Assembly: GCA_030530215.1 (NCBI GenBank)
Contig: JAUMVJ010000004.1
Location: 1 to 64,000 of the forward strand
Source of the DNA: Coriobacteriia bacterium
Lineage (GTDB): Bacteria > Actinomycetota > Coriobacteriia > Coriobacteriales > Eggerthellaceae
Direction of reading: 5' to 3'
Length of the DNA: 64,000 nt
A program made the translations under genes and the position numbers. A model generated the notes under the pieces. It saw only the letters and a list, made by a program, of their open reading frames with translations. It was not told the origin of the DNA and ran no database searches. Below are positions 8,189-17,340 of the stretch, piece after piece. Position 1 is the first letter of the stretch, and each line of letters begins with the position of its first letter.

Positions 8189-8512
8189 CTCTGGCAGTGG
8201 GCTACTTCGGTCGGCTTTTTGAGGCTTGCCGAGGGCGTGCTTTTTGCGAGCACTAGGATTTTAGACCTGTCGCCTGGGATTTTGTCTTGACGAGTTTTTG
8301 TATGCTCGATGAGGCTGCTAAGGTTTTCGGCCTGTGCTTCTAATTGATTCATATTTTGTTTGAACCCTGCTTACGAGCAGGGTTTTCTTTGTTCAGAGAT
8401 TTTTCATCTTTGTTTTTAATGCCTTTTTGTTTTCTTTCATGAGGGCGTCAGGGCTTCTTCATATGCACGTCTGGGTTTCTTTTCATCATGGGGTGTGCGA
8501 GAAGGAGGTCGC
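8189..8512 (+). other. Gap between amidohydrolase and tad locus
   Basis: There is no gene in 324 bases. It contains a terminator at 8363-8390. The remaining 120 bases up to the strong ribosome site (GAAGGAGGT, 8500-8508) must carry the tad operon promoter, but I cannot point to clear hexamers. Confidence 0.4.
8363..8390 (+). terminator. Intrinsic terminator upstream of the tad locus
   Basis: A 9-bp perfect stem AACCCTGCT/AGCAGGGTT (8363-8371 with 8376-8384) encloses the stable tetraloop TACG and is followed by TTCTTT. Confidence 0.8.
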
Positions 8513-9364
8513 ATGGAAAAGAAGATGATCGGGATAGCTCTTGTTTGCGGATTGCTATGCGCTGCGTGCTTGTTTGGATATGTGATGTTGCTGCAGCGGC
8601 AGGCGGAGGCCGAGCGTTTGCAAGTGCTTGATCAGTATGGCGGGGAGCAGGTGAGCGTCTTGGTTGCCACTTGCGATATTCAGCCTGGTGAGACGCTTGA
8701 TTCCTCGAACTCAAAGGAAGAGCTGTGGGTGAGCAAGCTTTTGCCGGAGGGGTCCATCACCGAAGCTTCGGAGGGGTGGGGCAAAAAGACCAAGTCCTTG
8801 ATCTTGGCTGGTGAGGTCGTTTCCTCCAAGCGTTTTGAAGGTGATTCGAGCGTTATCGAGATCCCCGAGGGATTTGTCGCTGTTTCCGTGCCTGCAAAGG
8901 ATGTTCAGGCAGTCGGAGGTTTAGTGGCGCCAGGAAACAAAGTTGATGTGTATGCAGTGGGAACGAAAACGAGCTGTCTTGGCGAGGACGTTTTGGTGCT
9001 GGACACAAGCGCGAAGTCGGTTGACGAGCAGACGCAGGCGAAGGTCGAATGGGTGACTTTGGCTGTTTTGCCTGAAAACGCACAAGACTACATTGCCGCA
9101 TCCGAGGCTTTGGAAATTTATTTTACTCTGCCCGCTTCGGCAAAAGAGGTTTCCGCTGGCGAGACCTCGGCCGGGAAGAGTTCTGAAGACGAGTCTAAGG
9201 ATGTCTCTGAGGTTAAAGACTCTTCCAACGGCGCAAAGGATGGGAAAGAAGAGGCTGACGACAAGGAGAGCGCTGACGAGGGCGGCGTCGAGAGTGCCAA
9301 AGGAAGCTCTGCCGATAAAGGGGGCACTGGCGATAAGGGAAATTCGGGCGATAAGCAGAGTTGA
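8513..9364 (+). CDS. cpaB: CpaB/RcpC-like Flp pilus assembly protein with SAF domain
   Basis: The first gene of the pilus locus. An N-terminal membrane anchor (about residues 4-22) is followed by a SAF-type domain (SVLVATCDIQPGETLD) and a second beta domain (about 120-205). This architecture matches CpaB/RcpC, which works at the outer face of the Tad machine. The last 75 residues are a low-complexity tail of Ser, Asp, Glu, Lys and Gly. The 283-residue frame ends at TGA 9364, but an acidic, Ser-rich frame of the same flavour continues in another register to 9479, so the tail may be truncated by a frameshift. ATG 8513 is set by GAAGGAGGT four bases upstream; an in-frame start at 8495 lies before that site. 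Confidence 0.8.
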   Translation: MEKKMIGIALVCGLLCAACLFGYVMLLQRQAEAERLQVLDQYGGEQVSVLVATCDIQPGETLDSSNSKEELWVSKLLPEGSITEASEGWGKKTKSLILAGEVVSSKRFEGDSSVIEIPEGFVAVSVPAKDVQAVGGLVAPGNKVDVYAVGTKTSCLGEDVLVLDTSAKSVDEQTQAKVEWVTLAVLPENAQDYIAASEALEIYFTLPASAKEVSAGETSAGKSSEDESKDVSEVKDSSNGAKDGKEEADDKESADEGGVESAKGSSADKGGTGDKGNSGDKQS

Positions 9365-9371
9365 CGGTTAA

Positions 9372-9479
9372 GGCGAAGATGCTTCTGAGAGCGCTAAGGG
9401 GGGCAGCAATGAAAGCACCAAAGAGGCGAAGGCTAGCAGCACTAGCGAAGAGGCAAATCTGGCGACGAAAAAAGACTAG
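9372..9479 (+). pseudogene. Frameshifted remnant of the cpaB acidic tail
   Basis: Directly after the cpaB stop, register +1 reads 35 residues of the same Ser/Glu/Lys-rich type (GEDASESAKGGSNESTKEAK and on, ending KKD) before TAG at 9477. This composition is not expected by chance. Joining it to cpaB needs both a one-base deletion before 9365 and loss of the TAA at 9369, so it looks like decayed tail sequence rather than a single sequencing error. Confidence 0.5.
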
Positions 9480-9544
9480 ACAGGGTTTACGAGCTTCAGC
9501 TTTGCGATTTCCTGACTAATGGATAGGGGATGAGTGGGAGAACA

Positions 9545-11065
9545 ATGATTACGGAAATGGAAAATGCGCCGGTAGGGCAGGCGCAGCAAAGGCAAGTGCG
9601 CCCGGTTTTGCTTTGCGTGGGGGTCGACCAGATTGCGCCACTTGCAAAACTGGGACTTGGCAGGAAGAACTGGTCGGAATCGTGGATCGGCGTTTGTCAT
9701 AGCTCGCAAGAGGCGCGTGAGCTTGTTGCTGAAAATGAGGGCATTCTTGAGGTTTGGGTTTATGGCTCCAACGACATGGAGGCCATGAACCTTGCGGCTG
9801 GTTTGAAGTTCGAGCGAAATAGCTTGCGGGTATTTTTGCTTGCGGACTCTGGCACCGGATCGTTTATGAGCCGCTGCGATGCCGCGCATATCGTTGCGCG
9901 CGTGGGCTCGAACGCTGTTATAGGTTTATTCGCTTCGGCCGAGCAGGTGTACGGAGGCGCCCCCAAGGCATGTAAAGAAGAAATCGTGCGGCAGGAGGAT
10001 GCTTTCTGCTTGGGCGATGCGCAGGAATCGGGAGCCGTTTCTGCTTATGCGCCGGAACCTCAAAGTAGCCCGTTGCATGATACGCATGGCGCGACTGCGA
10101 AGGTTTTTTCTTCCGCCGGTGGGGAGTTGGATGCCATTCCTGAGCTGGAGGAACCCGCGAGGGCGTTTGCTGGGGGTGGTGTGCCACACGATTCTTCGTC
10201 GCTGGAAACGGTGCCTTTTAAGGTGGTTAAATCTCGTTCGAGCGGGCCTGCAAACCTTCCGACTTCGAACGATTCCTTCGTTTTGAGCGTCGTGAGCGGT
10301 AGCGGGGGCTCGGGCAAAAGCTCGATAGCGGCCATGATCGCTTGCCTGTCTCAGATGGCAGGGGCCAAAACGCTTGTTGTCGATGCTGATTTCCAGTTCG
10401 GAGATGAACCTTGGCTTTTGGGAAGAAAAGCCCCCTTTGACCTGGTGGAGCTTGTTCGACATGAGAATCGAATCGGTGAGCTGGTATGTGAGGGAGGGCT
10501 TCCTGCCGTGCTGTCGGCGCCCGAGAGATTGGAAGACTCAGAGCTTGCCGTTGTTTCGATAAAGCAGCTTGTCGCCCTGGCTCGTCCATATTTCGATGTC
10601 ATCGTTGTGAACACCGGCTCGTTTTGGGTCGATGCCCACTTGGATTTGCTCGAGGTTTCAGACCGAAGCCTGTTCGTGATGGACCAACGCCCAACATCCA
10701 TTCGGTCTTGTGCGCGAGCGATAGAGCTTTGTGTTCGTTGCGGCTTACCCTTGCAGCGTTTTTCCTTCGTTCTTAACGGATGCGGACGGCAGGCTCTACT
10801 GAGTTCATTGGACGCTTCATGTGCGTTGAAGGGGGTCAAAGTAGGGGAATTGCGTGATGGCGGCGACGAGCTTGCCGAGTTGCTGGGGGCTGGTTTGCCT
10901 CTTGAGCTGATTGAGGCAAGGAATCCTTTCGTGATGGACTTGGCTTCTTTCGTTGACGATCTTTTGCCCCTGCCTTCTTCGACGCTGAGGCTTCTTGGCA
11001 AGGGCGGTTCTAAACGGATGCGCCGTAGGCGTCCGCAGAAACCCAAAAGAAGGAGGGCGTCATGA
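9545..11065 (+). CDS. tadZ: TadZ/CpaE-like pilus-localising ATPase
   Basis: A 506-residue protein whose C-terminal half is a MinD/ParA-type ATPase with a deviant Walker A, SGSGGSGKSS (Lys258), followed by VVDADFQFGDE as the second switch. The N-terminal about 135 residues resemble a degenerate receiver domain, as in TadZ/CpaE, which position the Tad secretion machine at the cell pole. A variable linker of about 110 residues separates the parts. The C-terminus is a basic cluster ([16 protein letters not shown]), possibly for DNA or lipid contact. ATG 9545 with GGGAG at 9535 is preferred to ATG 9530, which lacks a spaced ribosome site. The stop overlaps tadA as ATGA. Confidence 0.85.
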   Translation: MITEMENAPVGQAQQRQVRPVLLCVGVDQIAPLAKLGLGRKNWSESWIGVCHSSQEARELVAENEGILEVWVYGSNDMEAMNLAAGLKFERNSLRVFLLADSGTGSFMSRCDAAHIVARVGSNAVIGLFASAEQVYGGAPKACKEEIVRQEDAFCLGDAQESGAVSAYAPEPQSSPLHDTHGATAKVFSSAGGELDAIPELEEPARAFAGGGVPHDSSSLETVPFKVVKSRSSGPANLPTSNDSFVLSVVSGSGGSGKSSIAAMIACLSQMAGAKTLVVDADFQFGDEPWLLGRKAPFDLVELVRHENRIGELVCEGGLPAVLSAPERLEDSELAVVSIKQLVALARPYFDVIVVNTGSFWVDAHLDLLEVSDRSLFVMDQRPTSIRSCARAIELCVRCGLPLQRFSFVLNGCGRQALLSSLDASCALKGVKVGELRDGGDELAELLGAGLPLELIEARNPFVMDLASFVDDLLPLPSSTLRLLGKGGSKRMRRRRPQKPKRRRAS

Positions 11066-12399
11066 CTTTGACGGAGCGTGTTGAGAAAAGTAAGGCGCTG
11101 GCCAGTTCGTGGGGTCAGCTTGAGGTGATCGTTCCTGGGGATGATGTTTTTGAGGAATTCAGAGAGGAGGTTGCCTGTCGCTTGCCTCCTGCGCATGTGG
11201 CTCAGCTGATCAAGCGCAATCCCGTGCAGGCGAGAAGCGAGATACGTCTGACTTGCGAGGAGGTTGTTGAGGATTGCCCTTGGTTCACGCGTGGGGACGA
11301 TGGCGGTAGGCCTTTGATCGAGCGTTACCTCGATTCGATTTTCGGCTTGGGCCCATTGGGACCCTTGATTGCCGACGAATCCATTACCGAGGTCATGGTG
11401 AACGGATATGCTTCCCTTTATTTTGAGCGCGAGGGGAAGCTCGAGCGAGCTCGGTCCGCCTTTTCCAGCGACGAGCAGGTGAGGGCTCTGATCGACCGCA
11501 TCCTCGCCCCACTAGGACGCAGGGTCGACGAGTCTTCACCTATGGTGAACGCTCGCTTGTCTCAAGGTCATCGTGTTAACGCGATCATTCCGCCTTTGGC
11601 TCTCGATGGCCCGGCTCTGACCATTCGAAAATTTCGGAGTAAGGTTTTGTCTCTTGATGAGATGGAGCGAATGGGCTCTTTCGACGTCTCTATAAAGAAG
11701 CTGATGATTTGGGCTGTGCTGAGGCGCTGTAACATTGCGGTTTCTGGTGGAACGGGAAGTGGCAAGACTACTCTGCTCAATGCCTTGTCGTGCGTTATTT
11801 CCCCTGGTGAGCGAATTATTACCATTGAAGATTCAGCTGAGTTGAGGTTCTTCGAGCATCCTCATGTGGTAAGGCTTGAGGCTCGCCCGCGCAATGCGGA
11901 GGGCTTGGGGGAAGTTAGCATTCGTGACCTGGTGATCAACTCCTTGCGTATGCGCCCCGATCGCATCGTCGTCGGCGAGTGCCGCGGGGTGGAGGCTCTG
12001 GACATGCTTCAGGCGATGAACACTGGTCACGACGGATCCCTTACGACGCTTCACGCCAACTCGCCGAGCGAGGTCGTATCTCGTTTGACGACCATGGTCC
12101 GTTATGGAGCCGACTTACCGGTATCGGTTATCGAATCGCAGGTGGCGAGTGCGATCGACCTTGTGATTCAGACGAGCCGCGAGCCTGGAGGCAAACGTCG
12201 TGTGACCGACATCGTTGGCTTCGAACTCGATGAAAAAACGGGCCGCTGCAGGGCTCATCCTTACTACGCCTGGGACATGGTTCGTCGAGTTGGTACCTGG
12301 GTCGATATCCCTCTCTGGGTTGATGATCTTGCTTATCTCGGCATCGCAGAGGAAAAGGAGGTGGAGGAATGGAAGGATCTTCTCTTGCCTGCGGCGTGA
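11062..12399 (+). CDS. tadA: TadA/CpaF secretion ATPase of the Flp pilus
   Basis: A type II/IV secretion hexameric ATPase that powers pilin assembly. In 445 residues it shows the N-terminal domain, Walker [11 protein letters not shown] (Lys235), the Asp box ITIEDSAEL, the Walker B region and His box [11 protein letters not shown], and the Arg finger region before it ([14 protein letters not shown]). Length and motif spacing are normal for TadA. Its ATG overlaps the tadZ stop by four bases and its end overlaps tadB by 31 bases, so the genes are translationally coupled. Confidence 0.95.
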   Translation: MTLTERVEKSKALASSWGQLEVIVPGDDVFEEFREEVACRLPPAHVAQLIKRNPVQARSEIRLTCEEVVEDCPWFTRGDDGGRPLIERYLDSIFGLGPLGPLIADESITEVMVNGYASLYFEREGKLERARSAFSSDEQVRALIDRILAPLGRRVDESSPMVNARLSQGHRVNAIIPPLALDGPALTIRKFRSKVLSLDEMERMGSFDVSIKKLMIWAVLRRCNIAVSGGTGSGKTTLLNALSCVISPGERIITIEDSAELRFFEHPHVVRLEARPRNAEGLGEVSIRDLVINSLRMRPDRIVVGECRGVEALDMLQAMNTGHDGSLTTLHANSPSEVVSRLTTMVRYGADLPVSVIESQVASAIDLVIQTSREPGGKRRVTDIVGFELDEKTGRCRAHPYYAWDMVRRVGTWVDIPLWVDDLAYLGIAEEKEVEEWKDLLLPAA

Positions 12400-13343
12400 T
12401 CTTTGCGGGTGGTTTTGCCTCGGTCTTCTCGTTGGTTTTGGCTTTGAGCATGCACGTTAAGCGGATTAAGCGGGAGCGGTTGAGCGTCGGCGTAATGAGG
12501 GAGGGCGAGACAATCCACGCCCGCCTGATTCGAAACGGAATGAGCGGATTGATGCCTGCGGCGAACATTCTTCTTCGTTTTGGGGCTGTGCGATCATACG
12601 CCGCACGTTTGCTTCGCGCACTTGAGGCCAAGGGTTATAACTCGGGCGAGGCTCAGTTGGTTTCGCTCCTTCTTGCCTTGTTTGCTTTATGCGTAGTGCT
12701 AGGCTCGCTTTGCGCTTTTTCACTGGTGTTCGGTTTGGCTTTGGCATCTTGCGTTGTGGTGATTGTGGGATATTGGGCCAAGCACTCGCAGGAGCGTGCG
12801 GCCGATGAGTTCAAGGAAGCTATCCCTGATGCTCTACGCACGATGCAAGCCTGCTTTTCCGTTGGACATTCCCTTAAGCAAACCTTCGATCAGGTATCCC
12901 AGCGCTCGTACGGACCTCTTTCTGTCCTGTTCGGTAAGGCGGCTGGTGTGTTGGCTTCAGGGGGCTCCGTTCACGATTCGCTTGACTGCCTGAAAGAGGG
13001 AACCGACGATTCGGAGCTTTTGTTCCTATCTACCGCCCTGGAGATCCAGCATCGTACGGGCAGCAGTATTCAACAGGTGCTTGAGGTAACCCGAGGGGTA
13101 GTGGAGGGAGATCTTGAGATGCGTCGCTCACTGCGCACGCAAACGGCGCAAGCTCGTCTTTCGGCCCGCATTGTTACCATCATGCCCTTTGCTCTAGTTG
13201 CCTTGTTTTCATTGCTTTCCGAAGGCTTTCTTACGCCCTTTTTCGAGAGCTTTGCAGGAATTTGCTTGTTAACCTGCGCATTGCTTATGCAGCTCGGTGG
13301 GATTTTGCTGGTAAGAAAGATGCTCAACGTGGGGGTGGTTTAG
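12369..13343 (+). CDS. tadB: TadB inner-membrane pilus protein
   Basis: A 324-residue integral membrane protein with a type II secretion F (GspF-like) domain in the second half: FKEAIPDALRTMQACFSVGH is followed by a helical region and a C-terminal pair of membrane segments. Two membrane segments lie near the N-terminus and around residues 95-135. TadB and TadC form the platform on which TadA acts. The start lies inside the end of tadA and is preceded by GGAGGTGGAGG. The gene ends one base before tadC. Confidence 0.9.
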   Translation: MEGSSLACGVIFAGGFASVFSLVLALSMHVKRIKRERLSVGVMREGETIHARLIRNGMSGLMPAANILLRFGAVRSYAARLLRALEAKGYNSGEAQLVSLLLALFALCVVLGSLCAFSLVFGLALASCVVVIVGYWAKHSQERAADEFKEAIPDALRTMQACFSVGHSLKQTFDQVSQRSYGPLSVLFGKAAGVLASGGSVHDSLDCLKEGTDDSELLFLSTALEIQHRTGSSIQQVLEVTRGVVEGDLEMRRSLRTQTAQARLSARIVTIMPFALVALFSLLSEGFLTPFFESFAGICLLTCALLMQLGGILLVRKMLNVGVV

Positions 13344-14285
13344 ATGCATTCCGCCTTGCTTGCCTCGGGTGTCGCCGCTGCTGGTTTGGGTTCATTCTTT
13401 GCCTGTCTGTCGATGCTCGTTAAGCGAAAAATCGCCCTTCGAAGACGCAAGGCTCAAAAGTCTTTAGGCGTAACCGATGGCTCTATCGGTGGATTGGTCG
13501 TGCTTGAGTCGTCCGAGCTTCAAAAGCGGTTTGTTTCTTCGCTCGTTGTCAAAAGCCAGACGTGCAATGGGCTAGCCGACGAGGGGCTTGGGCGGGTGTG
13601 GGCTTTAGGTTTGGGCTCGGTGGACGAGCTTTTGGTGAAGGCTGGCCTTAAGGGGCGGGTTACGGCTGCAGGAATCGTTTGCGCGAGGAAGCGATGGTCT
13701 CTTAGTTTTGCCTTTTTTGGCTTCCTATTGGGCTTTTTGTTTTCAGAGCTGCTTGCTCTCCTTTTGCTATGCGTTGGTTTTTTTGCAGGGTGGCGCCTGC
13801 CCGTTGTGGCTCTTAAGCGCGAAAAGCAGGCACGCTCTGATTCCGTTGAGCGTGATTTGGCGAGGATGTTGGAGGTGGTCGTCCTTGGTTTGCGCGGAGG
13901 CCTTTCCTTCGATCAGTCAATTTCGTATTACGCGGAATACTTCTCGGGGGGTTTGGCGGCATCGGTTTCCTTGGCTCAAACGCAGTGGTCCTTTGGACTG
14001 CTGGGGCGCGAGGAGGCTCTGTTCGCTTTAGCGGATTCGTACGATTCGCGTTTGGTGCGAGAGGCGGTTGACAGCATTAGCCGATCGCTTAGATATGGAA
14101 CTTCATTGGCTGACGATTTAAGCGATTTGGCGGTTTCCGTTCGCGCTCGTCGTAAGGCGCGTCTTGAGGAGGCTGTTGCCAAAGCTCCGGTGAAGATGCT
14201 CCTGCCTGTTGGCACTTTGATACTTCCGGCAATGTTGATTTTGGTGGTGGGCCCGATCCTGCTTGATCTTATGAATAGGTTTTAG
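13344..14285 (+). CDS. tadC: TadC inner-membrane pilus protein
   Basis: A second GspF-domain platform protein of 313 residues. It has membrane segments at the N-terminus (about 3-22), centre (about 112-152) and C-terminus (LLPVGTLILPAMLILVVGP). The F-type core contains LARMLEVVVLGLRGGLSFDQ and the following Ser/Arg-rich helices. It starts immediately at the base after the tadB stop. The partnership with TadB is typical of Tad loci. Confidence 0.88.
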   Translation: MHSALLASGVAAAGLGSFFACLSMLVKRKIALRRRKAQKSLGVTDGSIGGLVVLESSELQKRFVSSLVVKSQTCNGLADEGLGRVWALGLGSVDELLVKAGLKGRVTAAGIVCARKRWSLSFAFFGFLLGFLFSELLALLLLCVGFFAGWRLPVVALKREKQARSDSVERDLARMLEVVVLGLRGGLSFDQSISYYAEYFSGGLAASVSLAQTQWSFGLLGREEALFALADSYDSRLVREAVDSISRSLRYGTSLADDLSDLAVSVRARRKARLEEAVAKAPVKMLLPVGTLILPAMLILVVGPILLDLMNRF

Positions 14286-14306
14286 TTAAAGGGAAAGGAA
14301 TCGATT

Positions 14307-14528
14307 ATGGAAAATTTGATCAAACGCTCCAACGAGCTGAGCTGCGAGTTCTGCGCGAAGGTTCAGACCTGGGCGCGCCATCTTGCTTGCGAGCGTGGCC
14401 AAGGAACGACGGAGTACGCGATTTTGGTCGGCGTGCTCGTCGTTATCGCCATTCTGGCAATCACCGTTTTTCGCCCTAAGATCCAGGAGCTTTGGGATGC
14501 GATTTCGAGCGGGATCAATGGTTTGTAG
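14307..14528 (+). CDS. flp: Flp-type prepilin (major pilin candidate)
   Basis: A 73-residue type IVb prepilin. It has a 31-residue leader ending in Gly31 and the Flp processing motif G/QGTTEY, with Glu at +5 and Tyr at +6 of the mature protein. The hydrophobic pilin helix AILVGVLVVIAILAI follows, then a short C-terminus, giving a mature pilin of about 42 residues. AAAGGGAAAGG upstream is a strong ribosome site, consistent with high expression. The gene overlaps the next prepilin by 11 bases. The matching prepilin peptidase is not in this window. Confidence 0.9.
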   Translation: MENLIKRSNELSCEFCAKVQTWARHLACERGQGTTEYAILVGVLVVIAILAITVFRPKIQELWDAISSGINGL

Positions 14529-14715
14529 CGAATGCGGGCAATCGACGGTTGAGTATGCGGTGATCATGGCTGCGTTCCTTACGCTTGTCATCGCGCTCGC
14601 CTCTTTGTGGCAGGTGCTTGATGGGGGTGTGTTCGTGGCTCATGCGCTTGCCTCCGCCTCGCATCATCTTACGGGAGTTTTTTCGGGGGTGCTTGCCGAT
14701 GCGTTCCTGGTTTAG
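14518..14715 (+). CDS. Second, very short Flp-like prepilin
   Basis: A 65-residue protein with a leader of only seven residues (MVCSECG) and the motif G/QSTVEY, again Glu +5 and Tyr +6, followed by a hydrophobic segment (AVIMAAFLTLVIALASLW) and a His/Ala-rich end. I infer ATG 14518, inside the end of the first pilin gene, with GAGCGGG upstream. Longer in-frame starts would run through the first pilin. It could be a minor pilin or tip subunit. The end overlaps the next gene by 17 bases. Confidence 0.7.
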   Translation: MVCSECGQSTVEYAVIMAAFLTLVIALASLWQVLDGGVFVAHALASASHHLTGVFSGVLADAFLV

Positions 14716-15217
14716 GGCTTTGCCTTCTTGGGATTCTGGGCAGGCAAGCGTTGAGGGGGCCTTCCTGATTCCGATTCTTTTGATCTCGCTTTTGCTGTTG
14801 CTGCAACCGGGAATCGTATTGTATGACCGCATGGTCATGCATGCTGCGGCATCTGAGGGCTGCCGTCTTCTTGCGACGAAGCCCGCGGGCGAGTCGATGA
14901 AAACGTACGAGGCTGCGGTTAAGCGGGCTCTTGGTGCGGTTCCGGAACAGGATTGCTTTCATGTTCATGGAGGCTCGTGCTCTTGGAAAGTCGAGCTTTC
15001 GGGGAGTGAGGGGTCTAGTCAGGTTTCGGTGACCATTAAAAACAGGTTGAGGTTTTTGCCCTTGTTCGATTGGGGAGGGCGTGCGCTCGGCATCTTGGAT
15101 TCGGATGGCTGTATGGAGCTTGAGGTGAAATCGCAGGCTTGCGGTTGGCCCGCATGGGTTTCTGAAAGCGCGCAGGGAAAGAGCCCAAGGAGGTGGATAG
15201 GCGAATGGAAGCAATGA
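14699..15217 (+). CDS. TadE-like pseudopilin
   Basis: A 172-residue protein with the TadE signature near the N-terminus: SGQASVEGAF then ILLISLLLLL, so Gly-x4-Glu lies directly before the membrane helix, as in minor pilins processed by the Tad peptidase. The remaining 130 residues are a periplasm-facing or surface domain with three cysteines. The start ATG 14699 overlaps the previous gene. Longer in-frame starts at 14585 are unlikely because the motif would then be internal. The end overlaps the next gene by 13 bases. Confidence 0.75.
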   Translation: MRSWFRALPSWDSGQASVEGAFLIPILLISLLLLLQPGIVLYDRMVMHAAASEGCRLLATKPAGESMKTYEAAVKRALGAVPEQDCFHVHGGSCSWKVELSGSEGSSQVSVTIKNRLRFLPLFDWGGRALGILDSDGCMELEVKSQACGWPAWVSESAQGKSPRRWIGEWKQ

Positions 15218-17340
15218 TGAAATTGATCGATGATTTCGTTGCAGGAGAGGACGGCTTTTCAACGGTTGGTGTTGCGATTGCCCTGCTTGTTACTTTGTCG
15301 TTGATTTTTAGTGCGGCTCAGGTGTACGAGATCGATTCCGCCTCGGCCAACGTGCAAGACGTTGCCGATGCCACCGCCCTTGCCTCCGAGAATATGGTTG
15401 GCGAGTTTTACATCGTCGCCTCCGTTTGCGATGCAGTCGTTTTGTCTTTGTCGCTTAGTTCGGTAGCTTGCCTTGGCGTTGGTGTAGCTTGCACCTGTAT
15501 CCCGCCTACTGCTGCAATGGGCGAGAAGCTCATTTCCTTTTCTTCCGATCTTGCCAAGGCGCGAGATATGTTCGGTGCCAAGGCGAATGAGGGATTGAAT
15601 AAGCTACAGAGCGTTTTGCCGTACTTGTCTATGGCCAAAGCAGCTCAAATTGCTGCATCGAACAGCGCTAACGACCATACAAGCTATGCGAGCATCGTCG
15701 TCCTCTCCCCTTTGAAGGGCTCCGACTTAAATGCTTTGAGTTTTTCGGCGGCGGATGATGCTGCGGATGCGGTTGATGACAATCTTGAAGACTTGGAGGA
15801 TGCCGCCGAAAAGGCGGATGATGCAGCTTTAGCGGCCAAGGAGTGGAAGGAAAAAGCTTACGAGGCTGATTCAGGAAGCCGAAACGATTACTGCATGTAT
15901 CAGCGTGCAAAGACTTTGGCGGGATTGAGCGGCTCTAAGAATCCCTATTTTTCATCGGTGGAGACTTGGTCGTTTACCGCAGCTTTCAAACGTGCAAAGG
16001 CGTACTACAAAAAACGTTTGTCCGCAGAGTCGCCCGAGGATTCCTCGGTTATGGAAAAGGCTCGCTCGTCGCTGCGCAAACGAGTATTTAAATTTGCGGT
16101 TAAGCAGATGAAGAAAGGCTACGTTAACGAAAGCGAAAATTCCTTTTCCGCATACTTTCCGCTTTTACCTAAGAACACCTCGGAAATGCGCGATACCGAG
16201 CTCTACACGCAGTCGGTGTATCCGATATACGTCAAGGACGGTAAGCGCGTGATGCATGCTTGGACCGGGTGTCCGGGGATTGAAGGGGCTTCTGCAGGTA
16301 AGGGTTCGATTTCCCAGATGGACTCGGGTGACTACGCAACTTGCGAGCGTTGCGAATTCAAACCCAGCAGCATGGGCAAGGTTCTTGCAGCCTCCACAAA
16401 CATTGAAAACGGCTTTGAGTACTACTATCGCATTGTCGCCGAGGCGGCTGAAGAGTACGAAGACGCAATCGCTCAATTGCAGCCCGCTAAGGAAGAGGCC
16501 AGCAACATAGCGTCCTTTCTATTTGGGAAGATCAAGGATGCGCTTGCGGAGGCGGCTAAGGCACGCATCGCGGTTGCGCCACCGGGTCGAATGGGCTCTT
16601 TGGTGATAACAACTGATGTGTCCCGCCATTCCGCGAGCGACGTTTTTCCTTCCTCGTTCGTTTCGAACTCGGGATCCCTTGGCCCTAGGGTCGCTCTTTC
16701 TTCCGCCTGCTTGCTTAGAGAGGATTCCGCCGAAGGGGAGACCGTTATTTCGACTTTTCTGGATGGCTTTGCTCACGGAGGCGCCGGCCTGACGGGGGCA
16801 GCCGACCGAGCTTTTGACTTATGGTCGGGCATTTTGACGGGCTATTCCCAGGGGCAGCTTGCGCTGGTTCGGACGGTGAAGGAAGCCCTTGACTCGATAC
16901 CTTTTGCCAGCGAGAGCGGTCTGGGCGATTGGGCGGCAGGAAAGCTGACCGGCCTTATAGATGACGCCGGCCTGGAGCCACCCGAGCTGCGCGCCGCGAA
17001 GGCAGTACTTGTCAATTCCGGTGATGTGCTTGCTTATGCGGATGGGTCGTTTGCCGCCCGTTTGATAAGCCTTAAGAAGATGGCGGCCAGCTCGAAGGAC
17101 GGCAGCTTGTTTTCTGGAGCCTTGAGCCAGGCAGAACAGGCGGCTCTGTCCTCGGTTTCCTGGTTGGGGGAGGAAATAGAGCTTGGGTCTATCTCGATTT
17201 TCGATGGTGCGATTGAGCTTCCCGTCGTGCTCACCCTGCCTCCCTGCGTGCAAGGTTTCACCAACGGGGCGATAAGTTCTTTCTTCAGCTCTGTTGCCAG
17301 CTTGGTTTCCAACATTACTGGTGAAAGAAGGTGGGAATGA
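15205..17340 (+). CDS. Large TadG-like pilus-associated protein with Cys/His motif
   Basis: A 711-residue protein. The N-terminus (GFSTVGVAIALLVTLSLIFS) is a TadG-type membrane segment followed by ASANVQDVADATALASEN, typical of TadG N-terminal domains. A second hydrophobic stretch lies at about 75-105. The middle is Ala/Asp/Lys-rich and probably coiled coil. Near residues 351-383 there is a compact His-x4-Cys-x23-Cys-x2-Cys set (H351, C356, C380, C383), unusual for a pilus protein and likely a zinc site. ATG 15205 follows AAGGAGGTGG with good spacing; GTG 15193 lies inside that site and is rejected. The stop overlaps the next gene as ATGA. Exact role unknown. Confidence 0.65.
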   Translation: MEAMMKLIDDFVAGEDGFSTVGVAIALLVTLSLIFSAAQVYEIDSASANVQDVADATALASENMVGEFYIVASVCDAVVLSLSLSSVACLGVGVACTCIPPTAAMGEKLISFSSDLAKARDMFGAKANEGLNKLQSVLPYLSMAKAAQIAASNSANDHTSYASIVVLSPLKGSDLNALSFSAADDAADAVDDNLEDLEDAAEKADDAALAAKEWKEKAYEADSGSRNDYCMYQRAKTLAGLSGSKNPYFSSVETWSFTAAFKRAKAYYKKRLSAESPEDSSVMEKARSSLRKRVFKFAVKQMKKGYVNESENSFSAYFPLLPKNTSEMRDTELYTQSVYPIYVKDGKRVMHAWTGCPGIEGASAGKGSISQMDSGDYATCERCEFKPSSMGKVLAASTNIENGFEYYYRIVAEAAEEYEDAIAQLQPAKEEASNIASFLFGKIKDALAEAAKARIAVAPPGRMGSLVITTDVSRHSASDVFPSSFVSNSGSLGPRVALSSACLLREDSAEGETVISTFLDGFAHGGAGLTGAADRAFDLWSGILTGYSQGQLALVRTVKEALDSIPFASESGLGDWAAGKLTGLIDDAGLEPPELRAAKAVLVNSGDVLAYADGSFAARLISLKKMAASSKDGSLFSGALSQAEQAALSSVSWLGEEIELGSISIFDGAIELPVVLTLPPCVQGFTNGAISSFFSSVASLVSNITGERRWE

